A stretch of DNA of 64,000 nucleotides from Trigonopsis variabilis. Lineage: Eukaryota > Ascomycota > Trigonopsidomycetes > Trigonopsidales > Trigonopsidaceae. The stretch covers positions 462,853-526,852 of the forward strand of contig PPXM03000010.1 of the NCBI GenBank assembly GCA_003707065.3. Reading direction: 5' to 3'. Made by a program: the position numbers and the translations under genes. Below the pieces are notes generated by a model. That model did not search any database. It was not told where the DNA came from and saw only the letters and a program-made list of their open reading frames with translations. This document shows positions 19,999 through 31,071 of the stretch, one piece after another. How positions within the stretch are numbered: the stretch's first letter is position 1; the number at the start of each line of letters is the position of its first letter.

Positions 19999-21878
19999 AT
20001 GTTTGTCGTCTACGGAGCTATTATCTTGACCATCATGAGCCTGATAGGCCATCATATATATCTAAGTCTAAATAAAAGACCAAATGAACCGTTACTTTTA
20101 ACGGGAAGGATTCCAATTCTTGGACATGCATTATCATTGGCGACAAATCCACTCGGATTTTTATCAGAAATGCGTGAAAAGTATGGGAAAGTTTTTGGAG
20201 TGCTTGTTGCTGGACAGAGATTTATCATTATTTCGGATCCTATCAGCGGTAAGTTTACTTTAAATCCCGCTCAATGCGGCATTCAAATAGACAAAATGGT
20301 TGTGGGCTAATTTAAAATAGGTATCTCAGATGTCTGGAAGTCTTCAAAGGCTTGCTCGTTTCGGGACATTACCAAATTCGTGGATCTACAAGTATTTGGG
20401 TGGTCTCCTAAAATGACCAATGATGAGCAGTTATACCATGATACGACTATCAGCACAGGTAAGTTACAACCATATTTTCATGGATGTCCTTTGTATCGAG
20501 GGGGGTGTCTAGCCTAGATCAAAAGGGATGCACGTATTTGTATGCGTTTTGGCAAAGTCTTCCTAATCGAGAACAGGTTGTGCTCAAGTCCCAACGTGTT
20601 GGATCTTTGCGAAAGTCTCTCTCTCTCGATCGTTTTGCATATGAAATAATTAAAGAAGACGAACATAATCTAATGTTTAGTTAAATTGATGAAAGACAAG
20701 CGACAAATATATGGATTGACTACTCATTACATCAACAATCTCATGATCCCCTTCAGGAAGTTCTGTGTTGAGGCAGATAATGGACATCTACAAGTCGATC
20801 TTTACCATCAAACTCATCAAATGGTCATTTACGCGATCTTGAAATCATTTTTTGGTCCATCCTTTCCCGCAGAGAAAGCGGCCGAATTGTTCATGGCGTG
20901 GGAGCAAGGCGTTCCGCGGCTCATGCGCTACTTCCCAAAATTCCTAATACCAAAAGTTTATTCCTCAAGGGATGACTTACAACAGTTGATCTGTGATTAT
21001 CTCGAATCCGATCCCAATATCATGGAATCTGCTAGTAGCATCATGAGAGAGCGAGATGACATCATGAAATCAATGGACTATTCTCCGATGGATCGAGCCA
21101 AGAACTCACTAGGAATGGTTTTCGCCTCATTGGTAAGCATTTTTTATCTTGTAGGTTTTGCTAACATCTCCAGGCTAATGCTGTCCCGGCTGCATTTTGG
21201 CTCTTGACCGAGATGGCTAATGATTCGACAGGAGAGTCTATTTCATATGTTCGAGACTTAGTGAGAAAGAATTATGTTTCAAAAGCCGACTGGTTTGACT
21301 GGGATAAGATTTTCGCAGACGAGAAGTTCCAATCTATGTGCGAGGAGACTGTCCGCATCCATGGAGATATTGTGTCATCTCGGCAAGCTCACAAAGACTT
21401 TGTGATCAGATCTGAGAACATGACTCCTTATTTGATTAAGAAAGGCGACACTATTCTAATTCCTTCTCAATTGGTTCACATGGATCCTTCCATATACCCT
21501 GAGCCCAAGAAGTGGATTGCTGACCGATTCACTCAAGCCCAAAAGGGCAAGGCTCGAATGGGTGAAGATAGCTGGAAAACCTACCTTAACTGGGGGGGTG
21601 GAACCTCGAAATGTGTCGGACAAGTTCTTGCTCGACAAGAAATGATGACCTTCGTTTCATTAATGTTTTGGAACTTCGACATAAAGCTACTAGAGCAACC
21701 TCGAAAAGTTGATTCGGAATCGAGGTTTGGACTAGGAATTTGTCATAGCGCCAGCACGCAAGCCATACTGACCAAGCGTGAAACTGAGTGTGCTTATTAT
21801 TACTCACCGCCGTTGTTCGAGGTGCCAGCAACTACTGTCCAGGACATCAATGCGTCTGTCTTGGCTCCTGCTGCTTAG
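19999..21878 (+). CDS. Cytochrome P450 monooxygenase (CYP7/CYP8-like fungal group)
   Basis: Membrane-anchored haem monooxygenase of the ER; the substrate is not predictable. Four exons: 19999-20248, 20321-20458, 20681-21132 and 21174-21878, giving 514 residues. Introns are 72, 222 and 41 nt; the second is unusually long for this window. Features in order: N-terminal membrane anchor (about residues 3-20), proline/glycine hinge (LLTGRIPILGHA), I-helix region across the third junction (ANAVPAAFWLL, without the usual acidic-Thr pair, as in CYP7/CYP8-type enzymes), K-helix E-T-V-R, and the haem loop WGGGTSKCVG with the thiolate cysteine; Trp replaces the usual Phe at the start of that motif. It stands alone in gene-poor DNA, with no biosynthetic genes beside it, so no cluster is suggested. 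Sterol- or lipid-like substrates are conceivable from the group. Confidence 0.87.
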
Positions 21879-23365
21879 AAAATCAGAACGTGCTGTTGGA
21901 GTATTTTTCGCGAATCATGTTGCGGTTTGGATGGTGAGAAAGGGTGTTGGATTGAACGGTTTTCTTGTATTTTTAGGCGTTTTTGTGTTTGATTTGTATG
22001 ATAGCAAGGGAGATAGAGATAGAAAAGAACTTTTACGGTGAAAAAGCCCGATTAGGAAGACAAACAGCGGCTTGGGAGTTAGATGATGAGCATGGCGAGA
22101 AGTGGACAAAGAACAATAGACAACGTAGAGCCACATCTACCGGAAATAAAACACAGAATAGCTAATTCCGAGGAGTCTGAGGAGCTTAAGCTCGGATCCA
22201 AGACCATGGACAACGATTGGTAGAGATGAAAGACGATGATCAATGTCATCGATAAGACGCGAGCCGGTGAAAATGTGGGGTAAACGAGTAGAGGATAAAA
22301 TGAGTCGCAAATCATAATGAAAGCAAAGAGATCACATATCTATAATCACATCGCGATAGCTGAAAAGGAAATTATGTGACTGGGTTATGTTATGTGACTC
22401 TGCCTGGACAAGGTTCCTGGACTGGGACATAACATTCAGACAACAACGCACTTTGATAAGCGCTCGAAGAGCAGGGAAGAACCATGATAACGATAAGGGC
22501 TGTCCAGAGGAATTGTGTTGCGTCAAGACAGACATTAGCTCACTTTGTGTTCGCACTGGGAAGCCATGAAGCGATACGAATAATACGGCAAACGACCTCA
22601 TGAATTTCAGGCGACCCCGATTAGGAATCTGGGCGAAATCTGAGACAAACTTTTCAGGTAGGTCCCAAAAACGCCGCAAGTGGCTTATATAATCCCGCCT
22701 CAAGAACATGATAACCAAAAGGTAGTGTTTAATAATGGCATTCAGGTAATACTTGCATGACCGGATCAGTCAGACCACGCGTTGCCGGAGAGAACGGAAA
22801 AGGGATGTTTATGCATGATTGATCTTGATCATGTGAGGAAGTGACATTTGCTCTGTTGTCAAAGCTCCCTTGCGGCTTAAGCGGAAGTATTGCGGCACCT
22901 AAATGAGGAAATCCTATTTGAGGCGATAGGGCAGATTGACCGGTTATGAATTTGTCTACATATTTTTAGGAAGATGGAAAGACATAAGTAGAATGCTAAC
23001 CGAAACTTTATACGGAGGAGATCAAGTGAAAATGATCTTACGCTAAATTCAGCCGAGCATAACGATAGATTGAGCAGCGGGGGCAAAAGAAGCGAGGCAC
23101 GTCGCAGAAGCCGTGTGTTCCTCCCCTTACTCTATGGCAGGCCTTTCATAGTAAATCCTGTACTGAAATGTGTAATGTGTATACCGATACTATATAAGTT
23201 TGATGCAACGCCACCTTCGATTCTTCTTACTTAGGTGTGTGTATAAGACAAGCGGAGGATAGGAACAAAATAAAGGAATAGAGAGTTGTGATTTTGTTTG
23301 TGAGCTTTAATATAATTGATTTAGTGATTGAATTCTCATTTACCTCTTGCCTTTAGCCCATAGCC
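21879..23365. other. Intergenic region, no gene seen
   Basis: About 1.5 kb between the P450 and the MPE1 gene, both on the plus strand. Short frames on either strand lack family similarity. A candidate TATA element lies at 23191. The longest frame (22718-22332, minus) shows no domain and no splice links. Confidence 0.5.
23191..23198 (+). promoter_or_regulatory. Candidate TATA box upstream of MPE1
   Basis: TATATAAG is found 168-175 nt before the MPE1 start codon, in otherwise mixed sequence. The position is plausible; there is no direct evidence of use. Confidence 0.3.
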
Positions 23366-24745
23366 ATGTCGTCAGTTGTTTATTATCGCTTCAAGAGCCA
23401 AAAGGAGCCTTCTAGAGCTTTATTCGATGGTACTGGTATCTCTGTTTTTGAGCTAAAGCGGGAGATAATTAATGCCAACAAGATGGGCGACGGTACAGAT
23501 TTTGATCTAGCCATATACAATAATGATACCAACGAAGAATATAAAGATGACTCCACAGTCTTACCTCGGTCAACGTCTGTTATAGTCCGTCGGCTTCCTC
23601 CAATTCGACCTGGCAAAGGATCTGCTGTCCGGTATGTGTCTGGTAAAGCGCCAATAGCTTTGTCATCAGCCCCATCTTCGAGACAATCTTCCAGATCTAT
23701 GGGTTCAGTTCCTACCCCCTCTATGCGCTCTATGCCTCAGTCGAATCTGGCAGAATCATCAAAATCTGAGCAGGATCGAATCGATGAGATGTTTGAGGCC
23801 CAAAACGAACAATGGCGACAAACTCAGGAACATATGGCCACAGCGACTCGTGTCCATCGTCCAAATCAGAAAGTTTTGACCGGACCAGTTCCTGACTACC
23901 CTCCCCCTCCCGGTTATGTATGCTATAGATGCGGAGAAAAAGGTCACTGGATCCAAGCTTGTCCAACGAATGCTGATCCAACTTTTGAAGGTAAGCGACT
24001 CAAGAGGACAACGGGAATTCCAAAATCATTTTTGAGAACGGTAAATAAGCCTACAGATGACGACCCTACGGCTGTTATGATTAATGCCGAGGGCCAGTAT
24101 GTTGTGGCAAGACCAGACGCTGCTTCTTGGGATGCTTATCAACAGAAAGCGAAGGCTGCACGGGAATATGAGCAGCGTCCATCGGATCCTGAGTTGGAGG
24201 ACCCTATCACTCATCGATTACTCGAAAAGCCTGTAATGACTCCTTGCTGCAAGGTCACTTACTCGGAGGACTCGATACAACAAGCTTTGTTGAATAGTGA
24301 CTTTCTTTGTCCAAACTGTGGCGAGCCAGACATTCTCTTAGATCGATTAATAGAAGATGAGGAAATGATAAAGCGAGTAGAAGAGTATAAGAAGGCACAT
24401 GAAGAGCCCCAGAAGTCCAGAAAAAGAGATCGGTCACCAGAATCAGTTGGGCGCGATGGTAAACGAGTTGAGACGGAGGCGCGGGCGCCTCCCAGTGTTC
24501 CCAAAGGTCCAGCGGCGATGATGTATCAACAGCCGTCACAACCGTTTGCTTTTAATCCATATATGTATGGATATGGAAATTACAACATGTACGGAAATTG
24601 GAATCAGTGGAATTATCCCCAGCAGCTTCAACAACATCAGGGTGATGATGATGACGGCGCATATCAAAGGACCGCCTTGAATCCCCAGCGAGCTTACAAG
24701 CGAAATGGACGGATGCGGCCTAGTGAAGTACGGCATCTAAATTAA
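23366..24745 (+). CDS. MPE1: Mpe1/RBBP6-like subunit of the cleavage and polyadenylation factor
   Basis: Component of the nuclear mRNA cleavage and polyadenylation factor, with likely ubiquitin-ligase character. One exon, 459 residues. Domains in order: DWNN ubiquitin-like domain (about 1-80, starting SSVVYYRFKSQKE), Ser-rich linker, CCHC zinc knuckle CYRCGEKGHWIQAC (from Cys186), and a RING/U-box-like domain (about 275-335) with PCCKVTY and CPNC. A charged segment with KSRKRDRSPES follows, then an Asn/Tyr/Met/Gln-rich low-complexity tail typical of RNA-processing factors. The DWNN-knuckle-RING order is diagnostic. The starting ATG gives the exact expected domain beginning. Confidence 0.95.
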   Translation: MSSVVYYRFKSQKEPSRALFDGTGISVFELKREIINANKMGDGTDFDLAIYNNDTNEEYKDDSTVLPRSTSVIVRRLPPIRPGKGSAVRYVSGKAPIALSSAPSSRQSSRSMGSVPTPSMRSMPQSNLAESSKSEQDRIDEMFEAQNEQWRQTQEHMATATRVHRPNQKVLTGPVPDYPPPPGYVCYRCGEKGHWIQACPTNADPTFEGKRLKRTTGIPKSFLRTVNKPTDDDPTAVMINAEGQYVVARPDAASWDAYQQKAKAAREYEQRPSDPELEDPITHRLLEKPVMTPCCKVTYSEDSIQQALLNSDFLCPNCGEPDILLDRLIEDEEMIKRVEEYKKAHEEPQKSRKRDRSPESVGRDGKRVETEARAPPSVPKGPAAMMYQQPSQPFAFNPYMYGYGNYNMYGNWNQWNYPQQLQQHQGDDDDGAYQRTALNPQRAYKRNGRMRPSEVRHLN

Positions 24746-24901
24746 TGTATCATACCTGTCAAGACAAATGCATTTGTGTGTATGAGCAGATCGTAGCCGA
24801 AGGCTCTGGCTCAATAGCGAGACCTTTGATAGCAAAGAGAAGCTACGAGCAAGATTCAAACAACTAAAAAGCTCCAATTTATAATAAGGCTCGAATGTTC
24901 C

Positions 24902-25936
24902 TTAGGATGCTGCGGCTGCCTCTGCGAGTTGCTCTTCCTGTTTCTGGGTCTCGAATGGCTCTAAGGAACCAAGACCCCAAGTAGCCAGCAATTGAGCATC
25001 TTCGTCCCAGCCATTACATTTCGTAGTGAGCATCCTATCTCCTGTAAAAATCGCATTGGCTCCAGCCATGAAAGCCATGCCCTGCTGTTCACTCGACATT
25101 TCTGTCCTGCCGGCAGCGATGCGGATGATAGAATCCGGCATTGTAATTCTTGCTGTTGCGATTGTCCGAAGAATGTTGTCAAATGGGATCCTCTTATTTT
25201 TACCTAGAGGGGTTCCCGAAATAGGCACGAGCGAATTGATTGGAACCGATTCAGGATGGGAAGGCATTGAGGACAAGGTATGCAGAAAAGATATGTGATC
25301 TTCAGGGGTTTCACCGAGACCGAGGATACCGCCTGAGCAGACTGAAATTCCAGCTCCCCGGACATTGTCGATTGTCTGCAGTCTCTCATCATAGCTCCTG
25401 GTAGTAATGACCTTAGGATAGAACTCTCTAGAAGTATCGATATTATGATTGTAAGCAGTTAATCCCGAGTTTTTAAGTTCTTGGGCTTGAGCGGGGTCGA
25501 GCATGCCTAAGGTCACGCAGCTTTCTAATCCTAGTTTATTAACTTCCTCAACCATTTGTTTGATCCGTCGGAGCCCCGACTTCCTTCCCTTCATGTCTCT
25601 CCAGGCTGCACCCATACAAAACCTAGTGGAGCCATTCTCTTTAGCAATCTTTGCGGCCTCGACGACCCGATCGAGATCCATCAAGGGTTCCGCTTTCAAA
25701 TTGGTCTTATGTCGCGAACTTTGCGCACAGTAAGAGCAGTCCTCCGTACATCCCCCTTGTTTTATGTTGAGCAAGGTGCAGAGTTGTACCTTAGTGGGGT
25801 CATGAAACTGACGATGAACTGTTGCAGCCTGGTAAACCAAGTCGAGTAAAGGTGTCTTGTAGATGTGAGCAATCTCTTGCCGAGTCCAGTTACTGCGAAC
25901 AAAGGTCTTCAAATGCTGAGGTAGTGTCTTCCACAT
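24902..25936 (-). CDS. BIO2: Biotin synthase
   Basis: Mitochondrial radical-SAM enzyme that inserts sulfur into dethiobiotin in the last step of biotin synthesis. One exon, 344 residues, normal length. The radical-SAM cysteines are in CTEDCSYC (Cys63, Cys67, Cys70); further conserved cysteines of the auxiliary [2Fe-2S] cluster are in the CMGAAW and CVTLG segments and the SAM/substrate motif CSGGILGLGE. The N-terminal 20 residues are mildly basic and could target the mitochondrion. The stop codon lies only about 160 nt from the end of MPE1 on the opposite strand. No other biotin genes are nearby. Confidence 0.96.
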   Translation of the reverse strand: MWKTLPQHLKTFVRSNWTRQEIAHIYKTPLLDLVYQAATVHRQFHDPTKVQLCTLLNIKQGGCTEDCSYCAQSSRHKTNLKAEPLMDLDRVVEAAKIAKENGSTRFCMGAAWRDMKGRKSGLRRIKQMVEEVNKLGLESCVTLGMLDPAQAQELKNSGLTAYNHNIDTSREFYPKVITTRSYDERLQTIDNVRGAGISVCSGGILGLGETPEDHISFLHTLSSMPSHPESVPINSLVPISGTPLGKNKRIPFDNILRTIATARITMPDSIIRIAAGRTEMSSEQQGMAFMAGANAIFTGDRMLTTKCNGWDEDAQLLATWGLGSLEPFETQKQEEQLAEAAAAS

Positions 25937-26367
25937 GCTATGAAGAAGAGTAAACCAGATGAGGGTAAGTTGAATATGTGGTGGACAGAAAAGGGCGTGC
26001 TAAGTTAGTGAGTGACTAACTAATCCTACTACTGAGAAGCTAACTAAAATGGGGCTCAGGCTATCGTTACAAGATAGATCACTTGCGCTTGCGGTATTAG
26101 CCAATAAGACCAAAGCCAAAAGTCACTCCGATCCAGTAATAGCTAAAATAGTACCAGCAAATTCAATTCAGTGACATGGAATGCTCTAGATTAATTTGCG
26201 AAATTATTTGTCTTACAGATTAGTGTTGTGTTACTTTTCACTACGGCCTGTTGCCATGCCTCGGAGATGAGGTCGGAGCATGACAGCTGGTGAGTGCTTC
26301 GCCCAGGGATTAGGAAAGAGCCGTCCTTGAAGGTGCCTTAGCAGAAATTCACTCTATATCTATGCAA
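25937..26367. other. Intergenic region, no gene seen
   Basis: About 430 nt between the BIO2 start and the VPS62 3' end, both minus strand. It should contain the BIO2 promoter. No coding frame or RNA gene is evident. Confidence 0.5.
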
Positions 26368-27704
26368 TTAACCAAAAAATCGATCCAATACAGTGCAAAA
26401 CCACCCTGCCCACATAAACCGTCGAACAAGACTTCCTAGCCACCGAGGACGTATGTTATTTAACAAGCCTCCACAATTTGCGCCTTCAGAATCGATTCCT
26501 TCGCCATATTGAATATGCCGCCGTACTCGACATCCACCCCAAAAATTGTACCACTTTGAGCGCTGGCAGACCGAGGTTCGCATCAGATTTTTCTGCAGGG
26601 GGCCCCATGGGCCATCAATATATCGCCATTCGAACGGATGGAACTTCTGTCTCGGATCCTCAGGTGGAAGCTTCTTATCACCCCAGTGTCCTTTGAATTC
26701 TAGCCAGTCATTGTCGTAGATGGAGCTTGTGTTACCCCCAAACTGCCCAATATCTGATAATGGAGCTCGTTCTCTTGAGCGTATGCCCTGCTCGGTGAGG
26801 TGGTTGTCGACATGCTCAACATAATGGGCTCTTGTGGGTTTCTCGCCGTCATATGTATACCCCAGGAAATTTCTTACGGGATCCCACAATGGTCCTCTAT
26901 CAGTGAAATCACTGAGGATCCAATAGGGTAAATCATGAGAATGTTGCCCCACCGAGGCATAATTAGCATGAGTACCTCTAGCCGAGAAAATAATTGGCCG
27001 ATTGGAGTCCATTTCAAGTTTCTCCATGCCTCCGAATTGGAAGGCCGAACCACCGCCATGAGCTGACATCCAGACCACTTGTGGAGCTCCTTTATAAAAT
27101 CGAACGAGCGAGTGTTCCCAATCACCGACATGGTTGCCATAAGGACCGGCACCCATTACAAATGGCCCTAAATTAAACGAATAAAAATAAAACCAAAATG
27201 CATCCACCCATCCATCGCCTTTATCAACCACAATTAAAGGGACTGGTGCCTGACACCATCCAGTCACCAAATCCGGCATCCGCCGTATTCCTTGAATCCA
27301 TCGAGGATCGACACTGAAATCATCTACTGATGTCAAAAAAACGTCTTTCTTTCGAGGTAGACGACCTAAATCTTGTAGTTCCAATACTCGTCCATTAGTC
27401 AGATTTTTGTCTTTATGCACGGCACTCATATGCTGGACGCTATCACATAGTTAGTCTCAAGTTCATTATGTTCTTCTCTTGAACTTACAATCTTGAAACA
27501 TCTTGGGGTAAATAGACTTCCTCTGAATATAAATGAACAGCAGGAGCTGAAGGGTGAGTTAGCTAATCGCCTTTCGAAGATCAGAGACTCACCATGCCTT
27601 AGAACGTACTCAGGTATGACTCCAGGTAGAACCGCCCAATATCTGTCTACTGGAGCAGCAATCACCTGGAACAGCAATAAAAATAATGCCTGTATAAACC
27701 CCAT
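26368..27704 (-). CDS. VPS62: Vps62-like vacuolar protein-sorting-associated protein
   Basis: Member of the fungal Vps62/Tda6 family, proteins of unclear biochemistry linked to vacuolar protein sorting. Three exons: 27704-27593, 27546-27489 and 27439-26368, introns 46 and 49 nt, the second with a clear GACTAAC branch site. The 413-residue product begins with a hydrophobic signal-like segment (about residues 2-18). The family core follows: the DKGDGWVDAFWFYFYSFN segment, GNHVGDWEHSLVRF, SARGTHANYASVGQH and LWDPVRNFLGYTYDG. The second acceptor is the AG of GATAG at 27441-27440, not the later CCAG, because only it keeps the frame. Identification rests on the strongly conserved core. Confidence 0.92.
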
Positions 27705-28160
27705 GGTCGGAGATACTCACTAACGAGTGAAATCAATAATGATGACAAAGTTTAAAGGGGAACGAGACAAACGAAGACGGAAATAGAGCCTATCTAACTA
27801 TATAGCTATATAGATAAGGAAGATGGGATGAACAACCCAAAGGGTGAATGTATTTATAAGACGAATTTCAAACGCTCCAAACTCAGACGGGGAAGAAAAG
27901 TGATAAGTGGAACTTTGACCAGGATGCAAAATGATGTAACGCTGATGAGGTTACACCGGAACGGCGGGCCGACAGGATCGCCGAGTCACGTGGGACAATA
28001 GAGAAGATATTAAAGCAAAGCCAAAGTCCCGAGACGAGTCCGCCTTACTTCCCAATTTCAGAGCCGCAGACGAAATTGAAAATAAAGCACGCTGTGAGGT
28101 GTGGAAAGAGCATTGCAGCGAGAATCCAGTTGGAGATCACAGGTCCATTTGTTTTCGTTC
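27705..28160. other. Intergenic region, no gene seen
   Basis: About 450 nt between VPS62 and the 3' end of the SAC-domain gene. Includes an imperfect TATATAG tract near 27797-27815. Likely the VPS62 promoter. Confidence 0.45.
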
Positions 28161-31010
28161 TCACGTCCATAGAAGCTTCTTTAGACGATATCCTATAAAA
28201 TCGAGTATCTTCGTTTTTGCACGAGAATCATCTAGGGAAATAATATTTCCACCCTTAACTGCGGCTTGCGGACATTCGGAGATTAGGCAGCCAAGAAAGT
28301 TGCTCCGATCAGACTCGCTCATGTCTAGAGGAAACTTTATTGCCATCAACTTGTAAGACCCGTCAAGAGGTTGATCGGCTTCAGAAGATCTGCCTTTTCG
28401 ACTTTTGATCACTTGTCTAGACTCATGCGTATTTTGACGCTCTTGTTGTTTGACGTCTGTCAGCTGATTAGATCGAATCAAATCACGTTTGTCGTACTCT
28501 AGCAGAACACCTGAGCGATTACGATTAGGTTGAATATTAGTCAAACCATCATTTGCACTATAATACGCCCCGTGTCGAATATAGGTGACTTTTTCGACCT
28601 GGACTCGTTCAAAGTGCATAACCTTTTCTTGCATTATATCGTAGTCACAGAGATAGATAGCTTGATCAGTCAATATAGATATTCTATCTACTAGATTGTT
28701 AGCTGTTAGCGTACCCTCCGATTCGGGGGTTTGTACCCATATTCCGAAGACCATTCTCTCTTGATCAGATGCGATGACTATAGACGCGGATGTTTTTATT
28801 GATTGTTGCTTCAACTTCGTTAAATCAATTGATGGATCATGATCAATCATAGTAGCTTGATACTCCAAGAATTTCTGTTTGTCAGTGTACCCAAGGATAC
28901 AATCCAAGATCGCTTGAGACAGAAAATCATTAACAGTGGCATTAAATATCGCGATACAGCGAGAAGGCGCCAGTCATTACTCCTCGATATTTGCGCTGTC
29001 TTGTTCGAGTGAAGTCTCCTTTGAGAGCTGCAGTAGATGAATATTGTCGCGATATTGCATCACCGTTATCAGCCCATAAAACATTAAAATGATTTCTAAC
29101 CACCGGAGCATCAACGACTGCCAGTTGGTAATCTCCTAGCTGACGATCAAAGACAGACCACCTAAAAGCAACTTTGAACAACATTAGTGCGGTCCAAGCA
29201 GTCAATACAGTTGGTTCGCACCACCCCCTTTTGTCGATTGTTACTTAAGTTATCTGACCACTTGGCATGATCCAAGAATCTGCCCACTGGACTATCAAAT
29301 ATCAAGAAAATATTATCAAACTGCATATTGGAGCATTCGCGGTGGAAGTCAAACCATTCAAAGGGAATATTGCACTCTTTCGCTAGCTTTTCGTAGCTTT
29401 CGCCAAGATCTTTCTCCCGTCCTTTTTTTCTATGAGAGATAGAATAAAGATTCACCATAGATCTTTTTCAGCCGCCGAAAGTGCCGTAGAAAAATGGGTT
29501 TGGTCCAGTTCAAAGGCCTAAGGATCCTAGGTGTGGGATGTAGTTTGAAGGGAGACTGAGTAAAAAACAAGGGGATCGAACCGCGAACCTGAGTGAATGA
29601 GGTTGTCGTATTTGAAACGTACTCATTCTTTTGCCAGTTTAATAGCTGTTGAGTCTCAACCCAGTTAGCACAATTGCCATTATCGTCAATGCCTCGTCGT
29701 TGATATCTTAATCCAGCTCTCAGAATACTTTTCCGTGAGATCAAAGTCATCGTACAATATAGCATATCAGCGTGCGAGTCACTAAGAGTCTTTTGATCTA
29801 ATGCCTGAAAATTAATTTGGCCTATTGAGCCTTGTAAGACTGGAACAGGCAACGGGGTATCAAGAAAGCGTTTAGAAAGATGAAAGTTAAAGATAAAGCA
29901 CTTCTTGGCCCGCTCCATTGACATCGGCTGAGGATCCAATAAACTTTTCGTCAAGTCTGAATTAATAAGTATTTCTCTAGGCTAGTGTACCTATGTCATA
30001 ACTCAGATAGAAGTCGCCGCTCCTGAAAAGACTCAACGTACGATAGTTCAATTTGGAAATGATAGGTTCAATTACTGGGATTGTTTCAATAAACGAATGG
30101 TTCTTTATAGACTGTTGAGTCACAGTCTTAGCAAGATCTTCGGATCCAATGGAGCTCCCATCTCTACAAACTGAACCTGGAGTATAGTTATCGATCACAC
30201 CCTTGTCCACCTTAATACTATTTTTTTTTGGCTTGTATAGCTCTTTCCGAGTCAAAAGAATTCCGATTGCAGGTATCACGTTCGGTATCGCTCTCACTGG
30301 CTTCCTTTCCGCCCTTAAAGACTAATCCTTCATATGGATCAACGATTTCTTCCATTGGAGTAGGTCTTTCTGATCCATTGGGGCTAGAGCGAAGATAGAT
30401 ATAGCTGTCAGAGTCAGTTTCGTTATCATTAGGATCCATTTCATCGTGTAGATTATTTTGTATCAGATTCAGAGTTTTTTGACAGTCCTGAGCACTGGAT
30501 AATGAGACAGCTTTCACATCAGTGATTCTATAAATTGGCTTTCCTGCAACAATAGCAACTTGCTTGGTGTTCGTAATTAAGAGCAGTGTCTCAGAAAGCT
30601 CAATTAACCCAATGATTTCTTGCCCCCTAAAAACACCTTTGGTTGGTATCTCAGCTGTAATACCTCTCAATGAGTGTGATATTTCCCATTTACATACTTA
30701 ATTCCTCAATTTGAATCGTTCTGAATTGAATCCTGTACTTTCTTGAGTTCTTGGGAGGGGGGTTGATTCTGATCAGGTTGCACATAAATAATCTTCGCTT
30801 AGCACTTGTGCCACATCTATGTCTACTCACAAGGCCATTGCCTTCTGGCCATATAAGAACTTTACTCGGAATAGAACATTTCGAACCATCCATTTCTTGC
30901 GCCCTTCGCGATAAGGCCGTTACAAGGTAGCAAGGTGCGACCGGTGCGACCGGTGCGACCTGCTTTCCGCTGATATCAACGGCTGCCACTATCATATGAT
31001 TATCTACCAC
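28161..31010 (-). CDS. SAC-domain phosphoinositide phosphatase with hSac2 domain (INPP5F-like), frames disrupted
   Basis: Lipid phosphatase family acting on phosphoinositides at membranes. The SAC catalytic motif CIDCLDRTNVVQ (C-x5-R-T/S) lies at about 29165-29205, and the C-terminal part (28161-28907) resembles the hSac2 domain of INPP5F-like proteins. Introns I can support: 34 nt ending near 30656, about 55 nt near 30230-30285 (GTGAGA donor), and 34 nt between about 29944 and 29977. Three further joins are not explained by introns: near 29425-29475, near 29160, and near 28945, where similarity continues in another frame with one or two bases missing or extra. The start is uncertain (30690-30960). 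Either the gene is decaying or the sequence has small errors there; the active site itself is intact. Confidence 0.7.
30934..30960. repeat. GGTGCGACC tandem repeat, three exact copies
   Basis: Three perfect 9-bp units, in frame as Val-Ala-Pro triplets on the minus strand within the possible first exon of the SAC-domain gene. Short coding microsatellite; may vary in length between strains. Confidence 0.8.
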
Positions 31011-31071
31011 GTTGTCAGTCTACGTATTAAATAGAGCACTTTTTGTAAAATGGATATTCCCATAATTTACA

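Noticed and set aside
19999-21878. Secondary-metabolite gene cluster around the P450
   Set aside because: The neighbours within 10 kb are housekeeping genes and gene-poor DNA; no synthase, transporter or regulator is present.
22332-22718. 128-codon minus frame in the P450-MPE1 interval
   Set aside because: No domain, no splice links and no sign of conservation.
28942-29205. Intron of about 105 nt (donor 28980, acceptor before AAATTC) to explain the frame change in the SAC gene
   Set aside because: It would remove a block that aligns well with INPP5F-like proteins (GVM...QAILDCILG), so a real frame break is more likely.
30218-30300. Frameshift at the nine-base T run in the SAC-domain gene
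   Set aside because: A GT-AG intron of about 55 nt (GTGAGA donor near 30285, acceptor near 30231) joins the two frames, so no indel is required at this point.
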